The translations under genes and the position numbers were made by a program. This document shows, in pieces, positions 8,127 to 15,774 of a DNA stretch of 64,000 nucleotides. This DNA comes from Amaricoccus solimangrovi (lineage in GTDB: Bacteria; Pseudomonadota; Alphaproteobacteria; Rhodobacterales; Rhodobacteraceae): contig NZ_VFRP01000004.1 of the NCBI RefSeq assembly GCF_006385685.1, forward strand, positions 124,001-188,000, given 5' to 3'. The notes under the pieces were generated by a model. The model saw nothing but the letters and a program-made list of their open reading frames with translations, made no database searches and was not told where the DNA came from. How positions within the stretch are numbered: position 1 is the first letter of the stretch; each line of letters opens with the position of its first letter.

Positions 8127-9146
8127 TTATTCCCACTCCAGCTCGCGATAGACCGCCGTCGCGTTGCGCGCGTTGAAGTCGTCGAACAGCAGCCAGTCGC
8201 CGCGCAGATCCGCGCCGAGGTGGCGGCTCGCCTCCCCGAGGCTCTCGCCTCGGGCGAGCGCGGCGCGGGTCTCGGCGACCAGCGCGGTGAAATAGGCCCG
8301 CGTCGTCTCGGCGCCCGCGGGCCAGGGCAGGCTCGCCGCGCCATGGCCCGGTACGATCCGTGCGGCGGGCTTCGCGCCCAGTTCGTCGAGCAGCCGCAGC
8401 CAGCCGAGGACGGAGCCGTCCATCGAGGGCGTCTGCCGGTCGAAGACCAGATCGCCGGTGAACCAGGTGTCGGTCGCGAGATCGCGCGCGGTCAGGTCGT
8501 TGTCGGTATGCGCCGTCGGCCAGGCTTCGAGCCGCAGCGCCCGCCCGCCGAGGTCGAGGTCCCGGCTCTCCTCCACCGTCTCGTCCGGCAGAACCGTCCC
8601 GGCGCCGAGCCCCACGAGCGGGCCCATCGCGCGCGCCGCCGCCGCGGCGTAGCTGTCGGAGCGGTTCAGGAGCGCGTCGGGCAGCCGGGCGTGGCCGATG
8701 ATCCGCGCGCCGGCCTCGTGGAAGAATTCGGCGCCGAGCGTGTGATCGGGATGCATGTGCGTCAGGACCAGCCATTTCACCGGCAGATCGGTCCGCGCCC
8801 GGATCGCGGCGTAGAGCCCCTCCGCCACCTGGCGCGACCCGCCCGCGTCGATCACCGCCACGCCCGCGGCGCCGATCACGAAGCCGAGATTGGCCTCGTC
8901 GCCCGCGTTCTCGGGATCCGCGAGCTCCTGCCGCCCGGGATGGACGAAGACACCCGGCGCGACCTCGGTCACGTCGAGCGCCGGACGCGCCGCCGGATCG
9001 GCGCAGGACCAGCCCCGGAGCACCAGTTCCGGCCGGGCGGCCACCCAGTCGCGCGCCGCCGCCTCGACGCAGGGCACGGGCAGGAGATGGGCGGCGCAGC
9101 GGTCCGGCTGGCCGGCGAGGCAGAGATCCATCAGAAGCTCGATCAC
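8127..9146 (-). CDS. Quinoprotein relay system zinc metallohydrolase (type 2) with N-terminal MIEL Cys domain
   Basis: 339-aa metallo-beta-lactamase-fold hydrolase of the SoxH-related, PQQ-associated family. Metal ligands are HMHPDH (H130, H132, D134, H135), H213 (AHTDND), D232 (TGDLVFD) and H268 (PGHG). Residues 1-48 are a separate four-Cys module (C9, C17, C26, C48) homologous to the two small proteins at 6694-6909 and 7687-7920. The start is GTG at 9146, chosen because GGGGAGG lies five bases upstream and because MIEL is the family N-terminus. It diverges from the SoxYZ-like carrier gene over 86 bases, its usual partner. The substrate is unknown; hydrolysis of a thiol-bound intermediate is plausible. 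Confidence 0.88.
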   Translation of the reverse strand: MIELLMDLCLAGQPDRCAAHLLPVPCVEAAARDWVAARPELVLRGWSCADPAARPALDVTEVAPGVFVHPGRQELADPENAGDEANLGFVIGAAGVAVIDAGGSRQVAEGLYAAIRARTDLPVKWLVLTHMHPDHTLGAEFFHEAGARIIGHARLPDALLNRSDSYAAAAARAMGPLVGLGAGTVLPDETVEESRDLDLGGRALRLEAWPTAHTDNDLTARDLATDTWFTGDLVFDRQTPSMDGSVLGWLRLLDELGAKPAARIVPGHGAASLPWPAGAETTRAYFTALVAETRAALARGESLGEASRHLGADLRGDWLLFDDFNARNATAVYRELEWE

Positions 9147-9203
9147 GCGATCCTCCCCGGGACGAATGTCCCGCTACGAAAGGCGGGGCTCCGGGTGTAT
9201 GCT

Positions 9204-9222
9204 CTCCCCCGCTTCGGGGGAG
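9204..9222 (+). promoter_or_regulatory. Hairpin covering the ribosome site of the SoxYZ-like gene
   Basis: CTCCCCCG (9204-9211) pairs perfectly with CGGGGGAG (9215-9222) over a 3-base loop, and the right arm contains the Shine-Dalgarno of the ATG at 9233. It could limit translation, or be one of the common CCCCCGCTTCGGGGG intergenic elements of GC-rich genomes. Confidence 0.4.
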
Positions 9223-9232
9223 GGAGCCCGCC

Positions 9233-10069
9233 ATGACAGATTTCAGCCTTTCGCGCCTCTTCGCACCCGTCGCCGCGGTCCTCGTGCTGGCCGTCGCGCC
9301 GGTCCACGCCGAGACGGCGGATCAGGGGCGCGACACCACGATGCGGCCAAGCGAGGCCTGGGACGAGATGCGCGGCGATGTCCTCGGCCCGGGCGAGATC
9401 CGCGACGGCGCCGGTCTCTTCACGCTCGACGCGCCGTTCCGGGCGGAGGACGCGGCGACCGTGCCGGTCCATATCGTCCAGAAGCCGGGCACGCCGCGGA
9501 TCGCGAAGCTCACGCTCGTCGTGGACGAGAATCCCTCGCCGGTCGTCGCCACCTTCACCTTCGGGCCGGCGATGGATCCGCTCGACCTCGAGACGCGGAT
9601 CCGGGTCAACGCCTATTCCAACGTGCGCGCGATCGCGGAGACCGAGGACGGGGCGCTGCTGATGACGGGGCGCTACGTGCGCGCCGCCGGCGGCTGCTCC
9701 GCGCCCGCCTCCAAGGACGCCACCGCCGCGCTGGCCGCGCTCGGCCAGATGAAGACGCGCTGGTATTCGGAGGAACCCGCCGCCGTCGGGACCCGGCGCG
9801 AGGCGCAGGTGATGCTGCGCCATCCGAACTATTCCGGTCTGCAGCGCAACCAGGTCACCCATCTCTTCGTGCCGGCGCGCTTCATCGACACGCTGGAGGT
9901 GAGCCAGGGCCCCGATCTCTTGTTCCGGATGGAGGGCGGGATCTCGATCAGCGAGGATCCGACCTTCCGCTTCCGCTATGTCGACGGCGGCGGCGACGAG
10001 TCGCTCAGCGTCCGCGCGCATGACACCGACGGGCAGGCGTTCGAGGGCAGCTTCCCGCTCGGCAGCTGA
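9233..10069 (+). CDS. Quinoprotein dehydrogenase-associated SoxYZ-like carrier protein
   Basis: 278-aa secreted protein fusing a SoxY-like and a SoxZ-like domain. Signal peptide 1-26 (VAPVHAETAD). The SoxY-like part (about 35-165) ends in RAAGGCSAP with C155 as the likely carrier cysteine; here the GGC motif is internal instead of at the C-terminus. The SoxZ-like part (about 185-278) has LRHPNYSGLQRNQ and a beta-sandwich pattern. In Sox systems such a carrier binds sulfur intermediates; beside PQQ dehydrogenases its cargo is not known. Divergent from the relay metallohydrolase, which supports a joint role. Ends 10 bases from the convergent gene at 10080. Confidence 0.88.
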   Translation: MTDFSLSRLFAPVAAVLVLAVAPVHAETADQGRDTTMRPSEAWDEMRGDVLGPGEIRDGAGLFTLDAPFRAEDAATVPVHIVQKPGTPRIAKLTLVVDENPSPVVATFTFGPAMDPLDLETRIRVNAYSNVRAIAETEDGALLMTGRYVRAAGGCSAPASKDATAALAALGQMKTRWYSEEPAAVGTRREAQVMLRHPNYSGLQRNQVTHLFVPARFIDTLEVSQGPDLLFRMEGGISISEDPTFRFRYVDGGGDESLSVRAHDTDGQAFEGSFPLGS

Positions 10070-10079
10070 GCCGCGCCGC

Positions 10080-10463
10080 TCAGAAGCAGCGCACATCGCC
10101 CTCGGCCTGCGCCCGCTTCAGGTCGCGGACGAAATCGTTCGCGACCGGCGCCGTGCGCATCATCCCCACGCGCTCGCCCGCGACCTGGCGCATCGCCAGC
10201 ACCGTCTCGGCGTCGACGTATTTCTCGTAAGGGATGATCGAGGCGATCACGTCGATCGAGCAGGAGCAGCGCCGCAGCGCCTCCCGCGTCTGCCCGTTGG
10301 TCGCCATGCAGACGAAGACGTAATCGGCCCGCGCCTCGGTCGGGTAGTCGTTGACGAGCGCCGCGCCGCTGTCCGCCTCCGGAAGCGGCGCCCCGACCTG
10401 CTGGGCGAGGGCCGGGGCGGCGGCGAAGGCCACGGCCGCGAGGATCACCGCGGAGCCGCGCAT
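10080..10463 (-). CDS. Secreted small cysteine-rich protein of unknown function
   Basis: 127-aa predicted periplasmic protein: signal peptide 1-20 (AAPALAQQ), then Cys at 52, 66, 68 (RRCSCSID) and 126 near the C-terminus (DVRCF). Four Cys in about 107 mature residues suggest two disulfides or a metal site. The ATG follows the stop of the 244-aa upstream gene by one base, with GAGGAGGGG inside the end of that gene, so the two are translationally coupled. I do not recognise the family; the cluster context suggests a periplasmic accessory of methanol oxidation. Confidence 0.75.
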   Translation of the reverse strand: MRGSAVILAAVAFAAAPALAQQVGAPLPEADSGAALVNDYPTEARADYVFVCMATNGQTREALRRCSCSIDVIASIIPYEKYVDAETVLAMRQVAGERVGMMRTAPVANDFVRDLKRAQAEGDVRCF

Positions 10464-10464
10464 C

Positions 10465-11199
10465 TCACCCCTCCTCGATCTTCGAGAGCGTCAGGCTGAG
10501 GTCCATGAGCGGCGGCGCCTCCGGCTTCGCCGCCCCCCCGGCCCTCGCCGCGTCGGGCGCCGCGGCGTCCGGGCCGGTCACCGCCTCCATCCGGGCGAAT
10601 TCGCCCGGGATCTCGTCGCTCATCGTGAAGCGGATCGTGAGATCGACGAAGGCCGGCCCCATCTTGTCGGCGTTCCTGTCGCTCAGGAAGGGCTGGAAGG
10701 TCAGCACCCGCGCCGGCACCTCGCGCCCTTCGTAGGCGACCGTCGTCTCCTCCACCGCGTCCTGCGCGCCGAGCGCCTCGCGCATCCGGTTGCGGATGTA
10801 GAAGGAACTGCCGCCGGTCAGTTTCGACATCGTGGCGACGGCCTCCTCCATGAAGACCATGAACATCGGATTGCCCGCGTCCGCCGGGAACGGATCGAAA
10901 TTCGCGATCAGCTTGTCGCCGTCGCGCACCAGCGCCACGGCGGCGCGCTTGCCGGCCTCCTCGCCCGGCTCGACCGTGAGCCGCGCCTCGCCATGGGCGA
11001 TCTTGTCGAGCTTGTCGCCGGAATAGGCGCCCTCGCGCGAGAAGTCGTAGACGAGCGTCTCGCCGGTCCTCACCTCGTCGAGCGCGCCGAGCGCGAAGAG
11101 GCGGTCCTGCGCCTCGCCGGCGAGCGCCCCCCGCGCCAGAAGCGCCAGCGCGAGCGCGGCGACACCGAGCCGCGCCCCCCGTCCCGTTGGACCTGTCAT
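10465..11199 (-). CDS. Secreted protein of unknown function, first gene of a two-gene unit
   Basis: 244-aa predicted periplasmic protein with signal peptide 1-27 (ALLARGALAGEA). The body (30-205) alternates beta-like segments typical of a lipid- or ligand-binding sandwich (TGETLVYDFSREG, AVALVRDGDKLIANFD). It ends with an Ala/Pro-rich linker and LMDLSLTLSKIEEG. No Cys in the mature part and no catalytic signature that I can name. GGGAGGA precedes the ATG. Divergent from the response regulator gene and coupled to the 127-aa Cys protein, so control by that regulator is plausible. Confidence 0.75.
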   Translation of the reverse strand: MTGPTGRGARLGVAALALALLARGALAGEAQDRLFALGALDEVRTGETLVYDFSREGAYSGDKLDKIAHGEARLTVEPGEEAGKRAAVALVRDGDKLIANFDPFPADAGNPMFMVFMEEAVATMSKLTGGSSFYIRNRMREALGAQDAVEETTVAYEGREVPARVLTFQPFLSDRNADKMGPAFVDLTIRFTMSDEIPGEFARMEAVTGPDAAAPDAARAGGAAKPEAPPLMDLSLTLSKIEEG

Positions 11200-11331
11200 C
11201 CGAAATTCCTCCCGCGAGATCATTCGCCGCGGCGCCGGCCGGCCCCCGCGACGGTGCGAAGTCTTTGCGCCGGAGTTTAGCCGCCGGGCGCCGGGCGACA
11301 ATCCGCGTCGCGCGAATCTCGCACCTTTGTC

Positions 11332-11384
11332 TGTGTGCCGTCTTGGCGCGCGCGCCGAAAAGGTTCAAGCTGGCCCGGCACACA
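11332..11384. promoter_or_regulatory. Long inverted repeat in the divergent control region
   Basis: TGTGTGCCG (11332-11340) and CGGCACACA (11376-11384) are perfect complements 35 bases apart and enclose the 12-bp palindrome GGCGCGCGCGCC (11345-11356). They lie mid-way in the 358-base gene-free gap 11200-11557 between the 244-aa secreted protein and the response regulator. Candidate bipartite operator; nothing else recognisable apart from the palindrome at 11519-11530. Confidence 0.4.
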
Positions 11385-11518
11385 CTCGCGTGGGCGCCAG
11401 GCCAGCCGATCATGACGACGATCCTGACACGAAATGCGACAACCGAGGCGGGGCCGCGCGCCGCCGCCCCGGGCCCGGCTGTCTTCACCTTTGGTCTAAT
11501 ATCATCGCGGGAGACGTC

Positions 11519-11530
11519 GATGCTAGCATC
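11519..11530. promoter_or_regulatory. 12-bp palindrome before the response regulator gene
   Basis: GATGCTAGCATC is a perfect palindrome 27 bases upstream of the regulator start codon, close to a TCTAAT hexamer (11495-11500) that could be a -10. The position fits an autoregulatory operator for a LuxR-type dimer. Confidence 0.4.
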
Positions 11531-11557
11531 ACGCGGCATTGACTTGAGGATCCCCGC

Positions 11558-12271
11558 ATGCGGTCCGCCGTGATTTCTTTGACGAATCCTCCGGGTCAGG
11601 GCGCGCAGCATGTGATGGTGGTCGATGATCATCCTCTGTTCTGCGAAGCCCTCGCCATGACCCTGACCGGGGCGCTCGGCGTCTCGACCATTACCATGGC
11701 GAACTGCCTCGCCGACGGGCTCTCGAAGCTCCGCGCGGGGGAGGCCCCGGATGCCATCCTGCTCGACCTGAACCTGCCCGACGTCGCCGGACTCGACGGG
11801 CTGGTGCGGCTGAAATCGGCCGCGCCGGGCATCCCGGTGATCGTCGTCTCCTCCTTCCAGGACAGCCGGATCATCACCTCGGTGATCCAGGCGGGCGCGG
11901 CGGGCTTCATCCCGAAGCATTCCGCGCGCGAGGTCTTCGTGAAGGCCTTCAGCCAGATCTGGGCGGGCGAGACCTTCACGCCGGACAGCTACGTGCCGCC
12001 GAAGGCGCCGACCTCCGCCGCCAAGGCGGTCGATCCCGCCGCGCGGCTCTCCGACCTGACGGCGCAGCAGGCGCGCATCCTCGACCTCGTCTGCGAGGGC
12101 AAGCCGAACAAGCAGATCGCCTACGAACTCTCGATCGCCGAGACCACGGTCAAGGCGCATATCACCGCGATCCTGCGCAAGCTCGGCGCGCAGAGCCGGA
12201 CCCAGGCCGTCCTCGTCGCCAACAAGGCGAGCTTCGCCTCGATCTTGCGCTCCGACAACAAGGGCGACTAG
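11558..12271 (+). CDS. LuxR/NarL-family response regulator of the methylotrophy cluster (FlhR/ErdR-like)
   Basis: 237-aa regulator: receiver domain (about 17-130) with acidic D23-D24, phospho-acceptor D70 (ILLDLNLPD) and Lys in GFIPKHS. A C-terminal LuxR HTH (about 168-225) has LTAQQARILDLVCEG and TVKAHITAILRKL. An Ala/Pro-rich linker joins them. In Paracoccus the FlhSR pair controls formaldehyde/methanol genes, and in pseudomonads related regulators control PQQ ethanol oxidation; the location inside this cluster supports the same job. Cotranscribed with the FIST gene (9-base gap) and the hybrid kinase. The 16-residue leader before the receiver is short and the start has a TTGAGGA ribosome site. 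Confidence 0.88.
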   Translation: MRSAVISLTNPPGQGAQHVMVVDDHPLFCEALAMTLTGALGVSTITMANCLADGLSKLRAGEAPDAILLDLNLPDVAGLDGLVRLKSAAPGIPVIVVSSFQDSRIITSVIQAGAAGFIPKHSAREVFVKAFSQIWAGETFTPDSYVPPKAPTSAAKAVDPAARLSDLTAQQARILDLVCEGKPNKQIAYELSIAETTVKAHITAILRKLGAQSRTQAVLVANKASFASILRSDNKGD

Positions 12272-12280
12272 ATTCGACGG

Positions 12281-13462
12281 ATGGGAGAGCTGCTCGGCCT
12301 CGCTGAGGATAGATCGAACGAGGCGAGCGGGCGCGTTCGCCGCGCGCAGTCGCTCCGCGGCGACGATTTCGCCGCCGTGGCGGAGGTCCGGCGCGCGCTC
12401 GGCCCCGGCCCCTTCGCCCTCGTCATCCTCCTCGTCTCGTCGAACCGCTCGACCGACGCGATCTCGGCCGCCGTGATGCGCGAATTCCCCGGCCAGGTGG
12501 TGATCGGGGCGACCACGGCGGGGGAGATCGGCGTCACCGGCTATCTCGACGGGGCGATCGTCGCCGTGGCGCTGCCGGCGGCGAATTTCCGCGCGCAGAC
12601 GCTGATGATCCCCGATCTCGAGCAGTTCCCGCGGCATGTCTCGATCCAGGAGGTGCTGCGCCTGCGCAACGGCCTCGCGGGCAGCGTGCCGACCTGGCCG
12701 AACGAATTCGCCTTCCTGCTCTCCGACGGGCTCTCGCTCCGGGAGGAGCAGTTCGTCTCCGCCCTCGGCCCCGCGCTCGGCGGCGCGCCGCTCTTCGGCG
12801 GCTCGGCGGCGGACGGGGTGAATTTCGAGCGCACCTTCGTGCTCGCCGACGGCGCCTTCCGTTCCAACACCGCGGTGCTCGCCTTCATCCGCACCAACTG
12901 CCGGGTCAAGGTCTTCCGCTTCGACCATCTGCTGCCGACCGAGCAGCGCATGGTCGTGACCGCCGCCGATCCGGCGCGCCGGCTGGTGATGGAGATCAAC
13001 GCCGAACCCGCGGCGCGCGCCTATGCCCGCGCGCTCGGCCGCGATCCGGACCAGCTCTCGCCCTTCATCTTCGCCGCGCATCCGGTGGTGGTCCGCATCG
13101 GCGGCACGCATCATGTCTGCGCGATCCAGCAGGTGGAGCCGAACGGCGACCTGAAGCTCTTCTCCGCCGTCGACCAGGGCCAGGTGCTGACGCTGGCCGA
13201 GGGCCAGGAGATCGCCGCCCATCTCGAACGCTCGCTCGACGCGCTCTCCCCCGACGGCCCGCCCGAGGCGATCATCGCCTGCGAATGCATCCTCCGCCGC
13301 CTCGAGATCGAGGAGACGCAGGTGAAGGGCGTGATGTCGCGGACGCTCGCGCGCCACAACGTGGTCGGCTTCAACACCTATGGCGAGCAGCTCAACATGC
13401 TGCACGTGAACCAGACCTTCACGGGCGTCGCGATCTACCCGCCCCTCGGGGAAGACAGATGA
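12281..13462 (+). CDS. FIST-domain sensory protein partnered with the hybrid kinase
   Basis: 393-aa soluble protein with FIST N domain (about 40-225: VVIGATTAGEIG, LSDGLSLREEQ, GGAPLFGGSAADG) and FIST C domain (about 230-375: ARAYARALG, RHNVVGFNTYGEQ). FIST proteins sense small ligands. The closest well-known arrangement is Pseudomonas NosP, a haem FIST protein for nitric oxide, encoded beside the hybrid kinase NahK. Here the stop overlaps the kinase start by ATGA (13459-13462), so the pair is probably made in fixed ratio. Ligand here is unknown. The start ATG has only a weak ribosome site. Confidence 0.9.
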   Translation: MGELLGLAEDRSNEASGRVRRAQSLRGDDFAAVAEVRRALGPGPFALVILLVSSNRSTDAISAAVMREFPGQVVIGATTAGEIGVTGYLDGAIVAVALPAANFRAQTLMIPDLEQFPRHVSIQEVLRLRNGLAGSVPTWPNEFAFLLSDGLSLREEQFVSALGPALGGAPLFGGSAADGVNFERTFVLADGAFRSNTAVLAFIRTNCRVKVFRFDHLLPTEQRMVVTAADPARRLVMEINAEPAARAYARALGRDPDQLSPFIFAAHPVVVRIGGTHHVCAIQQVEPNGDLKLFSAVDQGQVLTLAEGQEIAAHLERSLDALSPDGPPEAIIACECILRRLEIEETQVKGVMSRTLARHNVVGFNTYGEQLNMLHVNQTFTGVAIYPPLGEDR

Positions 13463-15684
13463 AACCGCTGCTGCTCGATCCGGCGGACGACCTCGCGACC
13501 GAGAACCGCAAGCTCCGCCGCATCGCCGACGTGCTGATGGAGCGGATCGAGCGCGAGATCGCCGAGGGCGGCGGCGCGGGCTATACCCAGTTCCAGCTCG
13601 CCGCCGCGCTCGAGGAACAGGTGCGCGCCCGCACCAAGGATCTCGACGACACGATGAAGATGCTCTCGATCGCCAACGCGCGGCTCAACGTCGCGCGTCA
13701 GGAGGCGGAGCAGGCGCGCAACGATCTCTACGACGCGATCGAGGCGGTGCAGGAGGGATTCGCGCTGTTCGGCCAGGACGACGCGCTGATCCTGTGCAAC
13801 AGCCGCTTCTCGGCGCAGCTTCCCGATGTCGCGCCCAGGCTCGGGCCGGGGCTGAAGTTCGTCGATTACGTGCGGATGGTCTCGCGGAGCGAGCATCTGC
13901 AGGTCGAGGACGACGAGAGCCGCGAGGAATGGGCGCGGCAGCGCCTGAAGGACCACCGGAGCCCCCGGATCGTATTCCTCGTCGGGCTCATCAACGATCG
14001 CTGGCTGCAGGTCAGCGCCTATCGCACCCCCTCGGACGGCACCGCCGTGCTGCAGACCGACGTGACCGACATGGTCCGGCGCGAGCGGGAGGAACGCGAC
14101 CGGCTGCTCGACGACCAGGCCCGGCTCCTGCGCGCGACGCTCGACCACATCACCCAGGGCGTCGCGATCTTCGATGCCCAGCGCCGGCTCGCCGGCTGCA
14201 ACCAGCGGCTGCGCCGGCTGGCCTCGCTGCCGCTGCAGTTCACCCAGGCGGGGGCCGATTTCCGCGGGCTGCTCGACTACATGTCCGCGGGCGCCCGCTT
14301 CCTGCCCGCCGCCCAGCTCGAGGCGCTCGGAGCCTGGGTCGAGCGGGACGAGCGCGGCGGGCCGCTGTCGCTCGAACTGCGGCGCAGCGACGGCGCGGTG
14401 CTCGACGTCTTCTGCCAGGAGATGCCGGACCGGGGCTTCGTGATCAGCTTCACCGACATGACCGCCGAGCGCGAGGCGGTGGCCGCGATGCACCACGCCA
14501 ACGAGACGCTGGAGCAGCGCGTCGCAGCGCGCACCCGCGAGCTCGAGGCCGCGCGCGACGAGGCGGAGCGGGCGAACGCGTCGAAATCGCGCTTCGTCGC
14601 GAGTTCCAGCCACGACCTGCTCCAGCCGCTGAACGCGGCGAAGCTCTTCGTCTCCTCGCTCACCCATACCGAACTCGACGCGGAGCAGCGCGGCATCGCC
14701 GACCGCATCCGGAGCGCCTTCGAGAGCGTGGAGACGATCCTCGGCGCGCTGCTCGACATCTCGAACCTCGATATCGGCAAGGCCTCGACCGAGGTGACCG
14801 TGATGCCGGTGGCGCCGCTCCTGCGCTCGATCGACCAGGAGTTCCAGGGCCTCGCGCGCGAGCGGGGGCTGGAACTCCGCGTGATCCCCTGCTCGCTCTG
14901 GGTCGAGAGCGATCCTGCCTATCTGCGGCGGATCCTGCAGAACCTCGTCGTCAACGCGCTGCGCTACACCAAGCAGGGCAAGGTCGTGGTCGGCGCGGTC
15001 CGGCGCGGCGACCGCCTGCGCTTCCTGATCTGCGACACCGGCCCCGGCATTCCGCCCGACCGGCGCGCGGAGATCTTCGACGAATTCGTCCGGCTCGAGC
15101 ATTCGCCGGGCACGCCGCAGGGCATGGGGCTCGGCCTCGCGATCGTGGAACGCGCCTGCGCGCTGCTCGATCACCCGCTCTCGCTCGACAGCGAGGTGGG
15201 CCGCGGCACCCGCTTCGGCGTCTCGGTGCCGGTCGCCGAGCCCGCCACGGCGGCGGAGGAGGACGAGGAGCGCGGCAATCACCGCGGCCCCCTGCTCGAC
15301 GATCTGATCGCCATGGTAATCGAGAACGACGACGCCGTGCGCGCGGGCATGATCGCGCTGCTCGAGGACTGGGGCACGAGCCCGCTCGAAGCGCGCGACA
15401 TCGCGGGCGCCGAGGCGCTGGTCGACGATCTCGGCACCGCGCCGGACGTGATCATCGCCGACTACCTGCTCGACGACGGCGAGACCGGCCTCGCCGCGAT
15501 CCAGCGGCTGCGCGCGGCGCACGGGCCGATCCCCGCCGTCATCGTCTCGGCCGACCGCGGCACCGAACTGCGCGCCGCGGCCGCGCGCGAGGACATCACG
15601 CTCCTGCACAAACCCCTGGAACTGCACCGGCTCCAGGCGGTGCTGCAGTGGGTCAAGACCAGCATTTCGCGCGAGCGGGCCTGA
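13459..15684 (+). CDS. Soluble PAS-PAS hybrid histidine kinase with C-terminal receiver (NahK/FlhS-like)
   Basis: 741-aa cytoplasmic kinase, no membrane segment. Order: N-terminal coiled coil (about 10-90), PAS-like 1 (about 90-205, AVQEGFALFGQDD), PAS-like 2 (about 220-335, ITQGVAIFDAQ), coiled coil (340-375), HisKA with H385 (SSSHDLLQPLNAAK), HATPase (N495/N499, DTGPGIP, GMGLGLAI) and receiver with phospho-acceptor D668 (VIIADYLLDDG). The layout is that of NahK/ErcS-type kinases. Presumably modulated by the FIST protein whose gene it overlaps, and signals to the response regulator two genes upstream. Confidence 0.92.
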   Translation: MKPLLLDPADDLATENRKLRRIADVLMERIEREIAEGGGAGYTQFQLAAALEEQVRARTKDLDDTMKMLSIANARLNVARQEAEQARNDLYDAIEAVQEGFALFGQDDALILCNSRFSAQLPDVAPRLGPGLKFVDYVRMVSRSEHLQVEDDESREEWARQRLKDHRSPRIVFLVGLINDRWLQVSAYRTPSDGTAVLQTDVTDMVRREREERDRLLDDQARLLRATLDHITQGVAIFDAQRRLAGCNQRLRRLASLPLQFTQAGADFRGLLDYMSAGARFLPAAQLEALGAWVERDERGGPLSLELRRSDGAVLDVFCQEMPDRGFVISFTDMTAEREAVAAMHHANETLEQRVAARTRELEAARDEAERANASKSRFVASSSHDLLQPLNAAKLFVSSLTHTELDAEQRGIADRIRSAFESVETILGALLDISNLDIGKASTEVTVMPVAPLLRSIDQEFQGLARERGLELRVIPCSLWVESDPAYLRRILQNLVVNALRYTKQGKVVVGAVRRGDRLRFLICDTGPGIPPDRRAEIFDEFVRLEHSPGTPQGMGLGLAIVERACALLDHPLSLDSEVGRGTRFGVSVPVAEPATAAEEDEERGNHRGPLLDDLIAMVIENDDAVRAGMIALLEDWGTSPLEARDIAGAEALVDDLGTAPDVIIADYLLDDGETGLAAIQRLRAAHGPIPAVIVSADRGTELRAAAAREDITLLHKPLELHRLQAVLQWVKTSISRERA

Positions 15685-15774
15685 CCGCCCGGCTCGCGAC
15701 CTATTGGCAATTGATTTCACAAAACCCGGGGCGCAGCGTCGGGTTCAACGACGACACCAGGAGGGAGAACCCAC

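Noticed and set aside
10445-13405. A 986-codon minus-strand open frame across the regulator and FIST genes
   Set aside because: Antisense to well-supported regulator and FIST genes, with no recognisable motif.
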